Shown here: positions 1-5,669 of the stretch, piece by piece | Numbering within the stretch: the stretch's first letter is position 1 | Layout: every line of letters starts with the position of its first letter | Source: Betaproteobacteria bacterium | Lineage (GTDB): Bacteria; Pseudomonadota; Gammaproteobacteria; Burkholderiales; Burkholderiaceae | Assembly (NCBI GenBank): GCA_009921765.1 | Contig: RFXC01000249.1 | Coordinates: 1-5,669 of the forward strand | DNA: 5,669 nucleotides | Direction: 5' to 3' | Notes under the pieces: model-generated | The model's input: the letters and a program-made list of their open reading frames with translations, nothing else | Told to the model about the DNA's origin: nothing | Database searches by the model: none | Position numbers and translations under genes: made by a program

Positions 1-1035
1 CACCAGCCGCGGCAGATCGCTTGAGCGTTCGATGGGCCGACCGTCGAAGCGGGTGATGATGTCGCCGACCTCCACGCCCCCCCGTTCGGCCGGACTGCCG
101 GCCTCGACCGAGCGCACCAGCGCGCCACTGGCCCGCTGAAGGCTGAGCGCTTCGGCAACATCCTTGGTGACCTCCGCGATACCCACACCGATTCGACCCC
201 GGGTCACCCGCCCGGTGTCTCGCAGCTGGTCGGCCACACGCATGGCCTCATCAATGGGAATGGCAAATGAAATACCCATGAAACCGCCGGTTCGGCTGTA
301 GATCTGCGAATTGATCCCCACCACCTCGCCCGCCAGATTCAGCAGCGGGCCGCCGGAATTTCCGGGATTCACCGCCACATCGGTCTGAATGAACGGCAGG
401 TAGTCACCCGTGTCCCGGCCTTTGGCGGACACAATGCCTGCGGTGACGGTGTTGTCCAGCCCGAAGGGTGAACCGATTGCCATGACCCACTCGCCCACCC
501 GCAGTCGTGTGGGGTTGCCAATTGGCAGATGGGGCAAGCCTGTGGCCTCGACCTTGACCAGCGCCACGTCAGTGCGCCGGTCTGACCCCACCAGGCGACC
601 CTTCAACTCGCGCTTGTCGGTGAACGTGACATAGATTTCGTCCGCGCCCTCCACCACATGATGGTTGGTGAGCAGGTACCCGTCGGCACTGATCACAAAG
701 CCCGATCCCACGCCCCGCGGCACCTCATCACCCGGGCCTCGGCCACGCGGCTGGGGACGCTGATTGGGCGGGAAGAAACGTCGGAAAAATTCGAAGAACG
801 GATCGCCTTCTTCCATGCCTTCAGGCATCTGCGGCCGCTGCGGGGGCGCTGCGCCCTCCTTGACCCGCTCCGTGGTTCGGATGTTCACCACTGCCGGGCC
901 GGCTTTTTCCGCGAGATCTGCGAAGTCGGGCAGTTGTCGGGCCTGGACCGCGCCGACGCCGGCAATTGGCGCGAGAGCGGGCGTTCCGACCGCGGCGAGC
1001 CAGGCGATGGAAGCTATGAGGAGAACTTTTTTCAT
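1..1035 (-). CDS. mucD: Do/DegP-family periplasmic serine endoprotease, MucD-like (N-terminal 345 residues, 3' end outside window)
   Basis: Periplasmic heat-shock-type serine protease/chaperone that degrades or holds misfolded envelope proteins. I translated it from ATG at 1035; the frame stays open to base 1 (345 codons). Residues 1-22 or 1-31 look like a Sec signal peptide: Lys-Lys, a hydrophobic core, and Ala-x-Ala-type sites ending in ALA (22) or VQA (31). A Pro/Arg/Phe-rich loop spans about 61-105. The trypsin-like domain (about 106-265) carries the full triad: His126 in TNHHVV, Asp156 in RTDVAL, Ser227 in NPGNSGGP. A first PDZ domain begins near 281 (RGRIGVGI, then GALV) and is cut by the window edge. 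Family members are about 470-500 residues with two PDZ domains, so the rest of PDZ1 and PDZ2 should lie outside. A weak GGGA (1043-1046) precedes the start. It follows the YgfX-like gene by 114 bp. degP, degQ and mucD cannot be separated reliably; mucD is chosen from the fab-adjacent position. Confidence 0.93.
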   Translation of the reverse strand, partial: MKKVLLIASIAWLAAVGTPALAPIAGVGAVQARQLPDFADLAEKAGPAVVNIRTTERVKEGAAPPQRPQMPEGMEEGDPFFEFFRRFFPPNQRPQPRGRGPGDEVPRGVGSGFVISADGYLLTNHHVVEGADEIYVTFTDKRELKGRLVGSDRRTDVALVKVEATGLPHLPIGNPTRLRVGEWVMAIGSPFGLDNTVTAGIVSAKGRDTGDYLPFIQTDVAVNPGNSGGPLLNLAGEVVGINSQIYSRTGGFMGISFAIPIDEAMRVADQLRDTGRVTRGRIGVGIAEVTKDVAEALSLQRASGALVRSVEAGSPAERGGVEVGDIITRFDGRPIERSSDLPRLV

Positions 1036-1069
1036 GGAGGCGTCCCGTAGAGGGCTGGAGGATGCTGAT

Positions 1070-1089
1070 TGTCGCGATATGGGGCGACA
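1070..1089. repeat. 6-bp inverted repeat upstream of mucD
   Basis: TGTCGC at 1070-1075 and GCGACA at 1084-1089 form a perfect 6-bp inverted repeat with an 8-base spacer, in the gap between the YgfX-like gene and mucD. Read on the minus strand it is not followed by a T-run, so it is a poor intrinsic terminator. It overlaps the candidate -10 of mucD, so an operator is possible. A 6-bp repeat can also occur by chance in GC-rich DNA. Confidence 0.35.
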
Positions 1090-1103
1090 GGCACCGGAAT
1101 CAA
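1074..1103 (-). promoter_or_regulatory. weak candidate sigma-70-type promoter for mucD
   Basis: On the minus strand, TTGATT (1103-1098) is followed after 18 bases by TATCGC (1079-1074). These match the TTGACA and TATAAT consensus at 4/6 and 3/6 positions. The expected start site would leave a leader of roughly 30 bases before the mucD ATG at 1035. The match is weak, and I saw no convincing sigma-E-type promoter (GAACTT with TCTGA) in the gap. mucD may instead be read from upstream genes. Confidence 0.2.
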
Positions 1104-1149
1104 GTAGAGGTTCGAAGGGACATTCGTTGTGCGGGCGTGGTCATTGCGA

Positions 1150-1590
1150 TTAACCACGCTCCATCCAGACCAGCCATCGTTGAAGCGAAGCCCAGTCGTC
1201 GGCCGAGGTGCCAGATGCCTGGATCCTGAGGTCTAGCGGAATCGATCGGTTTGCGGGGGAGGACGTCGAACCGTCAGTTTCCAGGCGAATCCAGACTGAA
1301 CGCTCCGCCCGATGCCACTTCGCAGGCACCATCAGGTCACCCTTGCCGGCAAGACCCGTGTTGGCAGGCTGAGCGTGCTTCGCATCCTCACCCTCGCGAG
1401 CGGGTCGCCAGAAGACGCGCCCCAGGTCATCGACCTGCATGAACCCCACAGGCGCTGACTGCCGCCTGCTCAACCCGATCAGAAGCACCGCCACGCAAAG
1501 CAAACCGAGCGCCAACGCCAGCGCCGGCCGGTCACTCATCAGCCAGAGCGCCCAGCCCGACGAAAGGATGGCTACCACGGTGACCACCAT
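1150..1590 (-). CDS. small inner-membrane protein, YgfX/CptA-like (function uncertain)
   Basis: A 146-residue protein if started at ATG 1590. Residues 1-18 and about 23-41 are two closely spaced hydrophobic segments, likely a transmembrane hairpin. They are followed by Arg-Arg and a soluble domain of about 100 residues, with a polar, Ala/Gly/Lys-rich stretch near 63-83. The plan of two N-terminal helices, a small beta-rich domain with VDDLGRVFW, and a C-terminal DDWASLQRWL helix resembles the YgfX family; E. coli YgfX ends with a comparable acidic-Trp-Leu-Arg helix. E. coli YgfX (CptA) has been described as a toxin-like inhibitor of cytoskeletal polymerisation, partnered with SdhE. That role cannot be carried over here, because no sdhE-like gene is in the window. 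The start is uncertain: ATG 1590 has no Shine-Dalgarno sequence, and the frame stays open for 31 more codons back to the fabF stop. The coding region itself is well supported by its length and position; the family call is tentative. Confidence 0.6.
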   Translation of the reverse strand: MVVTVVAILSSGWALWLMSDRPALALALGLLCVAVLLIGLSRRQSAPVGFMQVDDLGRVFWRPAREGEDAKHAQPANTGLAGKGDLMVPAKWHRAERSVWIRLETDGSTSSPANRSIPLDLRIQASGTSADDWASLQRWLVWMERG

Positions 1591-1683
1591 GCGCTGGCGA
1601 GACGCACGAGGGCGATCGTCAACCGCCAGTTGAAAGGCAAGACTCAGAGGAGGGTTCCGCTGTGTGGCGCTCGCGAAAGCCGC

Positions 1684-2916
1684 TCAGACCCGCCGAATGA
1701 CCAGCGTGCCGTTGGTGCCGCCGAAACCGAATGAGTTCTTGAGCGCGACGTCAATTTGCATGGAACGGGCTTCGTTGGCGCAGTAATCGAGGTCACATTC
1801 CGGATCGGGATTCTGAAGATTGATGGTCGGAGGCGAAATCTGGTGATGAACGGCCAGCACGGTAAAGACAGTTTCGATCCCACCTGCACCACCGAGTGCA
1901 TGCCCGGTCATGGATTTGGTGCTGTTGACAACCAGCGCGCGCGCTGCCGACTCACCCAGCGCGGCCTTGATGGCGTTGGTTTCATTACGGTCACCAAGGG
2001 GGGTGGAGGTGCCGTGCGCATTGATGTAATGGATCTGGTCGCCCGCCACCTTCGCGTTCCGAAGCGCCGCCTGCATGCAGCGGCGGGGCCCGTCCATGTC
2101 GGGTGCGGTGATGTGATGCGCATCGGCGCTCATGCCGAAGCCAGCGATTTCGGCGTAAATACGAGCGCCACGCCGACGCGCGTGCTCGTATTCCTCCAGC
2201 ACCATGACCCCTGCGCCCTCGCCCAAAACGAAACCGTCACGGTCGCGATCCCACGGGCGACTTGCCGTGAGCGGGTCGTCGTTGCGGGTGGACAGCGCGC
2301 GTGCGGCACAGAAACCGCCCAGGCCCAGCGGGGAAATGGTGGACTCGGCGCCGCCCGCAACGATAACGTCTGCGTCATCGTGGGCAATCATCCGGGCGGC
2401 ATCGCCGATGCAGTGCAGGCCGGTGGTGCAGGCACTGACCACTGCGTAGTTGGGGCCGCGAAGCCCAAACATGATCGAAAGCTGCCCGGAGATCATGTTG
2501 ATGATCGATCCCGGTACAAAAAACGGAGAGACCCGCCGAACGCCCCGACTGGTGAGCTCAGCATGGGTGTCCTCGATCAAGGGTAGTCCGCCGATACCAG
2601 ACCCGATCACTACACCGATCCGGTCAGCGTTGGCCTCGCTTACCTCGATGCCGCTGTCGCGAAAGGCCTGCGTACCTGCGGCGATGCCGTAATGAATGAA
2701 GGTATCGAAGTGGCGTGCTTCCTTGGGCGACATGTAGGCTGCGACATCGAAGCCTTTCACCTCGCCTGCGATACGCGTGGGGAAGCTCGACGCATCAAAG
2801 CGTGTAACTGGCCCGATACCTGAACGCCCGGCGACAATGCTGTCCCAGGCGCTGGCGATATCGTTACCAACCGGGCTGATGATTCCGAGTCCAGTGACGA
2901 CGACGCGACGGGTCAC
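1684..2916 (-). CDS. fabF: 3-oxoacyl-ACP synthase II (beta-ketoacyl-ACP synthase II)
   Basis: Elongating condensing enzyme of cytosolic type II fatty acid synthesis: it joins malonyl-ACP to a growing acyl-ACP with loss of CO2. It has 410 residues, against about 412 for the family, and is complete. The thiolase-fold active site is intact: nucleophile Cys163 in SACTTGLHCIG, His301 in NAHGTSTPLGD, Lys334 in STKSMTGH, and His339. The glycine-rich FGFGGTN loop lies at 396-402; its Phe398 matches the acyl-pocket gate of E. coli FabF. The presence of Lys334 and two His residues assigns it to FabF/FabB rather than FabH, and the N-terminal RRVVVTGLG and overall sequence favour FabF. The start codon is GTG at 2916, fixed by a strong GGAGGT five bases upstream and the family-typical N-terminus. 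It lies 92 bp after acpP, with a hairpin in the gap. It stops with TGA at 1684-1686. Confidence 0.97.
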   Translation of the reverse strand: MTRRVVVTGLGIISPVGNDIASAWDSIVAGRSGIGPVTRFDASSFPTRIAGEVKGFDVAAYMSPKEARHFDTFIHYGIAAGTQAFRDSGIEVSEANADRIGVVIGSGIGGLPLIEDTHAELTSRGVRRVSPFFVPGSIINMISGQLSIMFGLRGPNYAVVSACTTGLHCIGDAARMIAHDDADVIVAGGAESTISPLGLGGFCAARALSTRNDDPLTASRPWDRDRDGFVLGEGAGVMVLEEYEHARRRGARIYAEIAGFGMSADAHHITAPDMDGPRRCMQAALRNAKVAGDQIHYINAHGTSTPLGDRNETNAIKAALGESAARALVVNSTKSMTGHALGGAGGIETVFTVLAVHHQISPPTINLQNPDPECDLDYCANEARSMQIDVALKNSFGFGGTNGTLVIRRV

Positions 2917-2921
2917 GGGCT

Positions 2922-2927
2922 ACCTCC
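2922..2927 (-). promoter_or_regulatory. fabF ribosome binding site
   Basis: The minus strand reads GGAGGT here, five bases before GTG 2916. This near-consensus Shine-Dalgarno sequence decides the non-ATG start of fabF, because no ATG lies in frame nearby that would give the usual N-terminus. Confidence 0.85.
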
Positions 2928-2941
2928 GATACGGGTGTTCG

Positions 2942-2973
2942 CAACCCCGAGGCAGCCGGCTGCCCCGGGGCTG
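2942..2973 (-). promoter_or_regulatory. strong RNA hairpin in the acpP-fabF intergenic region
   Basis: A 32-base near-perfect palindrome centred between 2957 and 2958. On the minus-strand RNA it can form up to 16 pairs, of which the four innermost bases (CCGG) would in practice be the loop. Its two imperfect positions (2944/2971 and 2950/2965) are G-U wobbles in that RNA but A-C mismatches in the plus-strand RNA, so the structure suits the fab transcript. No U-run follows (UUGCG), so it is not a standard terminator. It ends 14 bases before the fabF Shine-Dalgarno sequence. Plausible roles are protection of the acpP mRNA 3' end, RNA processing, or partial attenuation that keeps acpP above fabF. 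The role is inferred; the structure is read directly from sequence. Confidence 0.7.
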
Positions 2974-3008
2974 ATGACAGCGGTTTTTAATGCCGCCGAC
3001 GATAACGC

Positions 3009-3251
3009 TCAGGCCTTGCTGGAGGCCTTGGTGACGTAGTCGATGGCCTGCTGAACCGTGGTGATCTTTTCGGCCTCTTCGTCGGGAATTTCGGTTTCGA
3101 ACTCTTCCTCGAGCGCCATCACGAGTTCAACCGTATCAAGCGAATCGGCACCCAGATCGTCAACGAATGACGATTCGTTCTTGATGTCGGCCTCGTTCAC
3201 GCCGAGTTGCTCGGCAACGATCTTGCGGACGCGCTGTTCAATATTTTCCAT
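3009..3251 (-). CDS. acpP: acyl carrier protein
   Basis: Small acidic carrier protein that holds growing acyl chains as thioesters on a 4'-phosphopantetheine arm and shuttles them between the Fab enzymes. It has 80 residues, the normal length. The attachment site is Ser37 in [12 protein letters not shown], the classic DSL motif. The recognition helix that follows ([11 protein letters not shown]) and the acidic [10 protein letters not shown] stretch are typical, as is the low Arg and high Glu/Asp content. The start ATG at 3251 has GAGGAG seven bases upstream. It is flanked by fabG (76-bp gap) and fabF (92-bp gap), both larger than the overlaps earlier in the cluster. This fits separate, higher expression of acpP. 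Ser37 would be modified by a holo-ACP synthase (AcpS) that is not in this window. Confidence 0.98.
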   Translation of the reverse strand: MENIEQRVRKIVAEQLGVNEADIKNESSFVDDLGADSLDTVELVMALEEEFETEIPDEEAEKITTVQQAIDYVTKASSKA

Positions 3252-3258
3252 TTAGATA

Positions 3259-3264
3259 CTCCTC
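3259..3264 (-). promoter_or_regulatory. acpP ribosome binding site
   Basis: The minus strand reads GAGGAG, seven bases before ATG 3251, a good Shine-Dalgarno sequence. Just upstream a CCTC (3271-3274) could pair with GAGG (3261-3264) across a six-base loop, so a weak hairpin might partly mask it. Confidence 0.8.
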
Positions 3265-3305
3265 GAAAAAGAGGCCGGCTCCGGACAGGCTGGATGCGCG
3301 GCGCG

Positions 3306-3316
3306 ATTGTATAGCA
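3306..3316 (-). promoter_or_regulatory. candidate extended -10 promoter for acpP
   Basis: The minus strand reads TGC followed by TATACAAT, resembling an extended -10 element (TGn plus a TATAAT-like hexamer; TACAAT matches 5/6). It lies in the fabG-acpP gap and would give a leader of about 45-50 bases. I found no good -35 hexamer at 16-18 bases; that region is the GC-rich end of fabG. acpP has its own promoter in E. coli and other bacteria, which makes one here plausible. Confidence 0.4.
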
Positions 3317-3327
3317 GATGCCCCGCC

Positions 3328-4068
3328 CTACTCCATGTACATGCCGCCGTTCACATGCAGCGTGACGCCGGTGATGTATCCCGCCTCGCGAGAGGCCAAA
3401 AAGCGCACTGCACTGGCCACGTCGTTCGGATCGCCGAACCGCCCCAGTGGAATCTGTTGCTGAAGCACTGCCACCTGATCTGGCGATAGAGCTCGCGTCA
3501 TGTCGGTATCGATGAAACCGGGTGCGACACAGTTGACGGTGATGGACCGGCTGCCGAGCTCGCGCGCCAGTGCGCGACTCATTCCGGCCACCCCCGCCTT
3601 GGCCGCGGCGTAGTTGGCCTGCCCTGCATTGCCACTGGAACCCACCACCGACGTGATGTTGATGATACGGCCGAAGCGCGCCTTCATCATGGAGCGCATG
3701 ACCAGACGGCTCATGCGGAAGACCGAACCGAGATTGGTGTCGAGCACCGCCTGCCAGTCTTCGTCCTTCATGCGCATGGCCAGGCCATCTCGGGTGATGC
3801 CGGCGTTATTGACCAGTATGGCGATCGCGCCGTGAACGGCCTGAATACGATCCAGCAGGGCTTCAGCCGCCTGTGCATCATTCACATCGAGCACAGCGCC
3901 TTCGCCCGGCAGGCCCGCCTGCGAAAACGCATCAGTAATGGCCGCAGCGCCTGCCTCGGATGTGGCGGTTCCCACGACCCTGGCGCCCGACCGTGCAAAA
4001 TCAAGCGCAATCGCCCGTCCAATGCCCCGCGAGGCGCCAGTAACCAGCGCAAGCCCTTCGAGTTTCAT
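3328..4068 (-). CDS. fabG: 3-oxoacyl-ACP reductase
   Basis: NADPH-dependent short-chain dehydrogenase that reduces 3-ketoacyl-ACP to 3-hydroxyacyl-ACP in each elongation cycle, in the cytosol. It has 246 residues, the usual FabG length, as a single Rossmann-fold domain. The cofactor-binding TGASRGIG lies at 10-17 and NNAG at 87-90. The catalytic residues are Asn112, Ser140 (NITS), Tyr153 and Lys157 (YAAAK). PG at 183-184 and the C-terminal YITGVTLHVNGGMYM are typical of FabG. The start ATG at 4068 overlaps the fabD stop as ATGA, with AGGGA (4075-4079) six bases upstream inside fabD, so translation is probably coupled. It stops with TAG at 3328-3330. The SDR superfamily is large, but position between fabD and acpP makes the FabG assignment firm. 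Confidence 0.97.
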   Translation of the reverse strand: MKLEGLALVTGASRGIGRAIALDFARSGARVVGTATSEAGAAAITDAFSQAGLPGEGAVLDVNDAQAAEALLDRIQAVHGAIAILVNNAGITRDGLAMRMKDEDWQAVLDTNLGSVFRMSRLVMRSMMKARFGRIINITSVVGSSGNAGQANYAAAKAGVAGMSRALARELGSRSITVNCVAPGFIDTDMTRALSPDQVAVLQQQIPLGRFGDPNDVASAVRFLASREAGYITGVTLHVNGGMYME

Positions 4069-4997
4069 GCGACATCCCTGAGTGCTGTCTCGAGTGATGG
4101 CGGATCAAACACCGCACTGACCTTGAGCGATTTGTCGATCCGGGAAACCAGCCCGGACAGAACCTTGCCGGGGCCGAACTCGATGACGTGGGTTGCGCCA
4201 CGAGCCTTGAGCGCCAGCACGACATCGACCCAGCGCACCGGTCCCCATGCCTGACGCACCAGCGCATCGCAGATTCGTGCCGGATCCGATTCGACGGTGG
4301 CATCAATGTTGTTGACCAGCGCAAAGCGGGGCGCCTGCAGCCCCACCGTGCCGAGTGCCACCGCCAGCCGGTCGCCCGCAGGCTTCAGCAGGGAGGAATG
4401 AAAGGGCGCCGAGACCGCAAGCGGCAGCGCACGCTTGGCACCCAGCGCCTTGGCCCGCTCGCAGGCGCGGTCGACCGCGGACTTGTGGCCGGCGATCACC
4501 ACCTGCGCGGGGGCGTTGTAATTGGCTGCCTCGACGACCTCGGTGGCAGTACTTGCCTCCAGGCAAGCCTGACGGACCTGATCGTCGGTCAGGCCCAGAA
4601 TGGCAGCCATGCTGCCGGTGCCCACTGGCACTGCCTCCTGCATGGCCTGCGCCCGCAAGCGCACCAAACGTACCGCGTCATCGACCTTGAAACTGCCCGC
4701 TGCCGTGAGCGCGGTGTATTCGCCCAGGCTGTGACCTGCGACGGCCGCAGGCTCAGGCCCCCCTGCTTCGCGCCAAGCGAGGTAGCAGGCCAGTCCGGCC
4801 ACCAGCATGGCCGGCTGGGTGTTGACCGTTAGCGAAAGCGATTCAGCGGGACCGTTGGCGATAAGTCCCGAGAGCGATTCGCCAAGGGCGCGGTCAGCCT
4901 CCGCGAGCAGACCGGACACCGCTGCGGATTGCGCAAAGCCGTTCAGCATGCCAACGGTTTGCGCACCCTGCCCCGGAAACACGAAGGCAAGTGACAT
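4065..4997 (-). CDS. fabD: malonyl-CoA:ACP transacylase
   Basis: Transfers malonyl from CoA to the phosphopantetheine of AcpP, supplying the extender unit for FabH and FabF. It has 310 residues from ATG 4997, matching the family (about 309). An earlier in-frame ATG at 5036 would add 13 residues inside fabH and is rejected: the family begins close to FVFPGQGAQ, and AGGAG (5005-5009) lies seven bases before 4997. Conserved sites: GQGAQ at 9-13, nucleophile Ser90 in GHSLGEY, Arg115 (binds the malonyl carboxylate in this family), Asn161 in NYNAP, His200 in SAPFHSSLL, and Gln249. Its ATG shares one base with the fabH stop (TGATG), and its TGA overlaps the fabG start, so fabH-fabD-fabG look translationally coupled. 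Confidence 0.97.
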   Translation of the reverse strand: MSLAFVFPGQGAQTVGMLNGFAQSAAVSGLLAEADRALGESLSGLIANGPAESLSLTVNTQPAMLVAGLACYLAWREAGGPEPAAVAGHSLGEYTALTAAGSFKVDDAVRLVRLRAQAMQEAVPVGTGSMAAILGLTDDQVRQACLEASTATEVVEAANYNAPAQVVIAGHKSAVDRACERAKALGAKRALPLAVSAPFHSSLLKPAGDRLAVALGTVGLQAPRFALVNNIDATVESDPARICDALVRQAWGPVRWVDVVLALKARGATHVIEFGPGKVLSGLVSRIDKSLKVSAVFDPPSLETALRDVA

Positions 4998-5669
4998 CAA
5001 TGAGCTCCTGTCATTCGAACCAGCACCGCGCCCCATGCAAAACCGCCGCCTACGCCCTCCAGCAGCACATGCTGACCGCTTCGGATGCGACCGTCGCGCA
5101 CCGCGAGATCGAGCGCAAGCGGTACCGAAGCCGCCGACGTGTTGGCATGCTGATCGACCGTCACCACCACCTTGGCGGGGTCCAACCCCATGCGGCGGGC
5201 CGTAGCCTGAAGGATTCGGACGTTGGCTTGGTGAGGGATCAGCCAGTCGAGCTGATCGAGCGGGAGCTGCGCCGCGGCAAGCACCTCACGTCCGACCGCG
5301 TCAAGCACCGACACCGCAAGCTTGAACACCGCCTGACCGTCCATGGTGAGGAGCGGTGAACCGATTACGGCGCCGCCGCAGACGTTGCCGGGTGTACGCA
5401 GAATGCCCTCATGGCGTCCATCAGCATGCAGACGGCTGGCGAGCACGCCCGGCTCGTTCGAGGCCTCCAGCAGCACGGCGCCTGCACCATCACCGAACAG
5501 CACACAGGTTCCGCGGTCGTTCCAGTCGAGGATGCGGGAAAAGACCTCGGCCCCGATCACGAGCGCCCGGGTCGCCATGCCGGTCCGGATCATGGAATCG
5601 GCGGTGGCAAGCGCGTAAACGAAACCGCTGCACACTGCCTGGACATCAAAGGCGGCGCCGCCTGGATGG
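4997..5669 (-). CDS. fabH: 3-oxoacyl-ACP synthase III (C-terminal 223 residues, 5' end outside window)
   Basis: Initiating condensing enzyme: joins acetyl-CoA to malonyl-ACP to give acetoacetyl-ACP. The frame is open from 5668 (first whole codon, His of [16 protein letters not shown]) to TGA at 4997-4999. The GTG at 5633-5635 is an internal valine, not a start. The FabH-type triad is complete: Cys at 5630-5632 (AVCSGF), His in WLIPHQAN 133 residues later, and Asn in ANTSAAS 163 residues after the Cys. This matches E. coli spacing (Cys112, His244, Asn274) to within one residue. The Cys-His-Asn set separates it from FabF. About 100 N-terminal residues are missing beyond the window edge. The C-terminal [14 protein letters not shown] is typical. 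The gene upstream in such clusters is usually plsX, which cannot be confirmed here. Confidence 0.96.
   Translation of the reverse strand, partial: HPGGAAFDVQAVCSGFVYALATADSMIRTGMATRALVIGAEVFSRILDWNDRGTCVLFGDGAGAVLLEASNEPGVLASRLHADGRHEGILRTPGNVCGGAVIGSPLLTMDGQAVFKLAVSVLDAVGREVLAAAQLPLDQLDWLIPHQANVRILQATARRMGLDPAKVVVTVDQHANTSAASVPLALDLAVRDGRIRSGQHVLLEGVGGGFAWGAVLVRMTGAH
5005..5009 (-). promoter_or_regulatory. fabD ribosome binding site
   Basis: The minus strand reads AGGAG, seven bases before ATG 4997 and within the last codons of fabH. It decides the fabD start in favour of 4997 over the in-frame ATG at 5036. Confidence 0.8.

Noticed and set aside
658..1153. two overlapping plus-strand open frames of about 130 codons opposite the mucD start
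   Set aside because: They mirror the mucD coding sequence and low-complexity loop; the minus-strand frame has a signal peptide and a full catalytic triad.
1756..2586. 276-codon open frame on the plus strand opposite fabF
   Set aside because: It lies wholly inside fabF, whose catalytic motifs are intact. The translation has no recognisable domain, and long antisense frames are expected in GC-rich coding DNA.
2945..2990. hairpin 2945-2970 as a plus-strand intrinsic terminator, given the T-run at 2984-2988
   Set aside because: The T-run is about 13 bases past the stem rather than directly after it, no plus-strand gene would need it, and the stem fits better on the minus-strand RNA.
2980..2996. 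second small stem (GCGG/CCGC) with a T-rich loop in the acpP-fabF gap
   Set aside because: Only four pairs with a nine-base loop; too weak to call as a terminator or regulatory element.
4188..4832. 214-codon open frame on the plus strand opposite fabD
   Set aside because: It is antisense to a complete fabD, has a Arg/His/Gln-rich translation without motifs, and no supporting start context was seen.
4998..5036. earlier in-frame ATG for fabD at 5036
   Set aside because: It would add 13 residues not seen in the family and lies upstream of the AGGAG that fits ATG 4997.
5633..5635. GTG as a start codon for fabH
   Set aside because: It encodes the valine just before the catalytic Cys; the frame continues upstream to the window edge with FabH-like sequence.
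1..5669. search for a mobile element, CRISPR array, tRNA/rRNA or novel defence-type system
   Set aside because: No direct repeat arrays, transposase or integrase motifs, or RNA gene patterns were seen; the window is almost fully occupied by conserved housekeeping genes on one strand.

Overview
The window is a stretch of ordinary, vertically inherited bacterial chromosome. Every credible gene lies on the minus strand, so genes are described here in transcription order, from high to low coordinates. The order fabH (3' part), fabD, fabG, acpP, fabF is the conserved type II fatty acid synthesis cluster. It is followed by a small two-helix membrane protein resembling the YgfX/CptA-like family, and then by the 5' part of a periplasmic Do/DegP-type serine protease (mucD/degP). 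The sequence is GC-rich. The AcpP and FabF sequences, and the placement of a mucD-type protease downstream of the fab cluster, point to a betaproteobacterium. This is a judgement from remembered family sequences and gene order, not from a search. I cannot name a genus.

Layout: positions 4997-5669 hold FabH from just upstream of its catalytic Cys to its stop. FabD (4065-4997) overlaps fabH by one base (TGATG), and fabG (3328-4068) overlaps fabD by four bases (ATGA), so these three are probably translationally coupled. A 76-bp gap with a possible extended -10 promoter precedes acpP (3009-3251). A 92-bp gap containing a strong RNA hairpin precedes fabF (1684-2916), which starts with GTG. The YgfX-like gene ends at 1150 and its start is uncertain (ATG at 1590, or further upstream). 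A 114-bp gap with a short inverted repeat and a weak promoter candidate precedes mucD (start 1035), which runs off the left edge.

Function: FabD loads malonyl groups from CoA onto the phosphopantetheine arm of AcpP. FabH condenses acetyl-CoA with malonyl-ACP to start a chain, FabF elongates acyl-ACP, and FabG reduces the 3-ketoacyl-ACP products. The protease at the left end belongs to periplasmic protein quality control and is not part of fatty acid synthesis. In many betaproteobacteria the sigma-E genes (rpoE, rseA, rseB/mucB) sit between fabF and mucD. They are absent from that position here, which is the most notable gene-order feature.

I found no mobile element, CRISPR array, tRNA or rRNA, and nothing that looks like a new biological system. 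The most interesting items are regulatory or architectural: the acpP-fabF hairpin whose imperfections are both G-U pairs on the coding-strand RNA, the unresolved start of the YgfX-like gene, and the missing sigma-E module.
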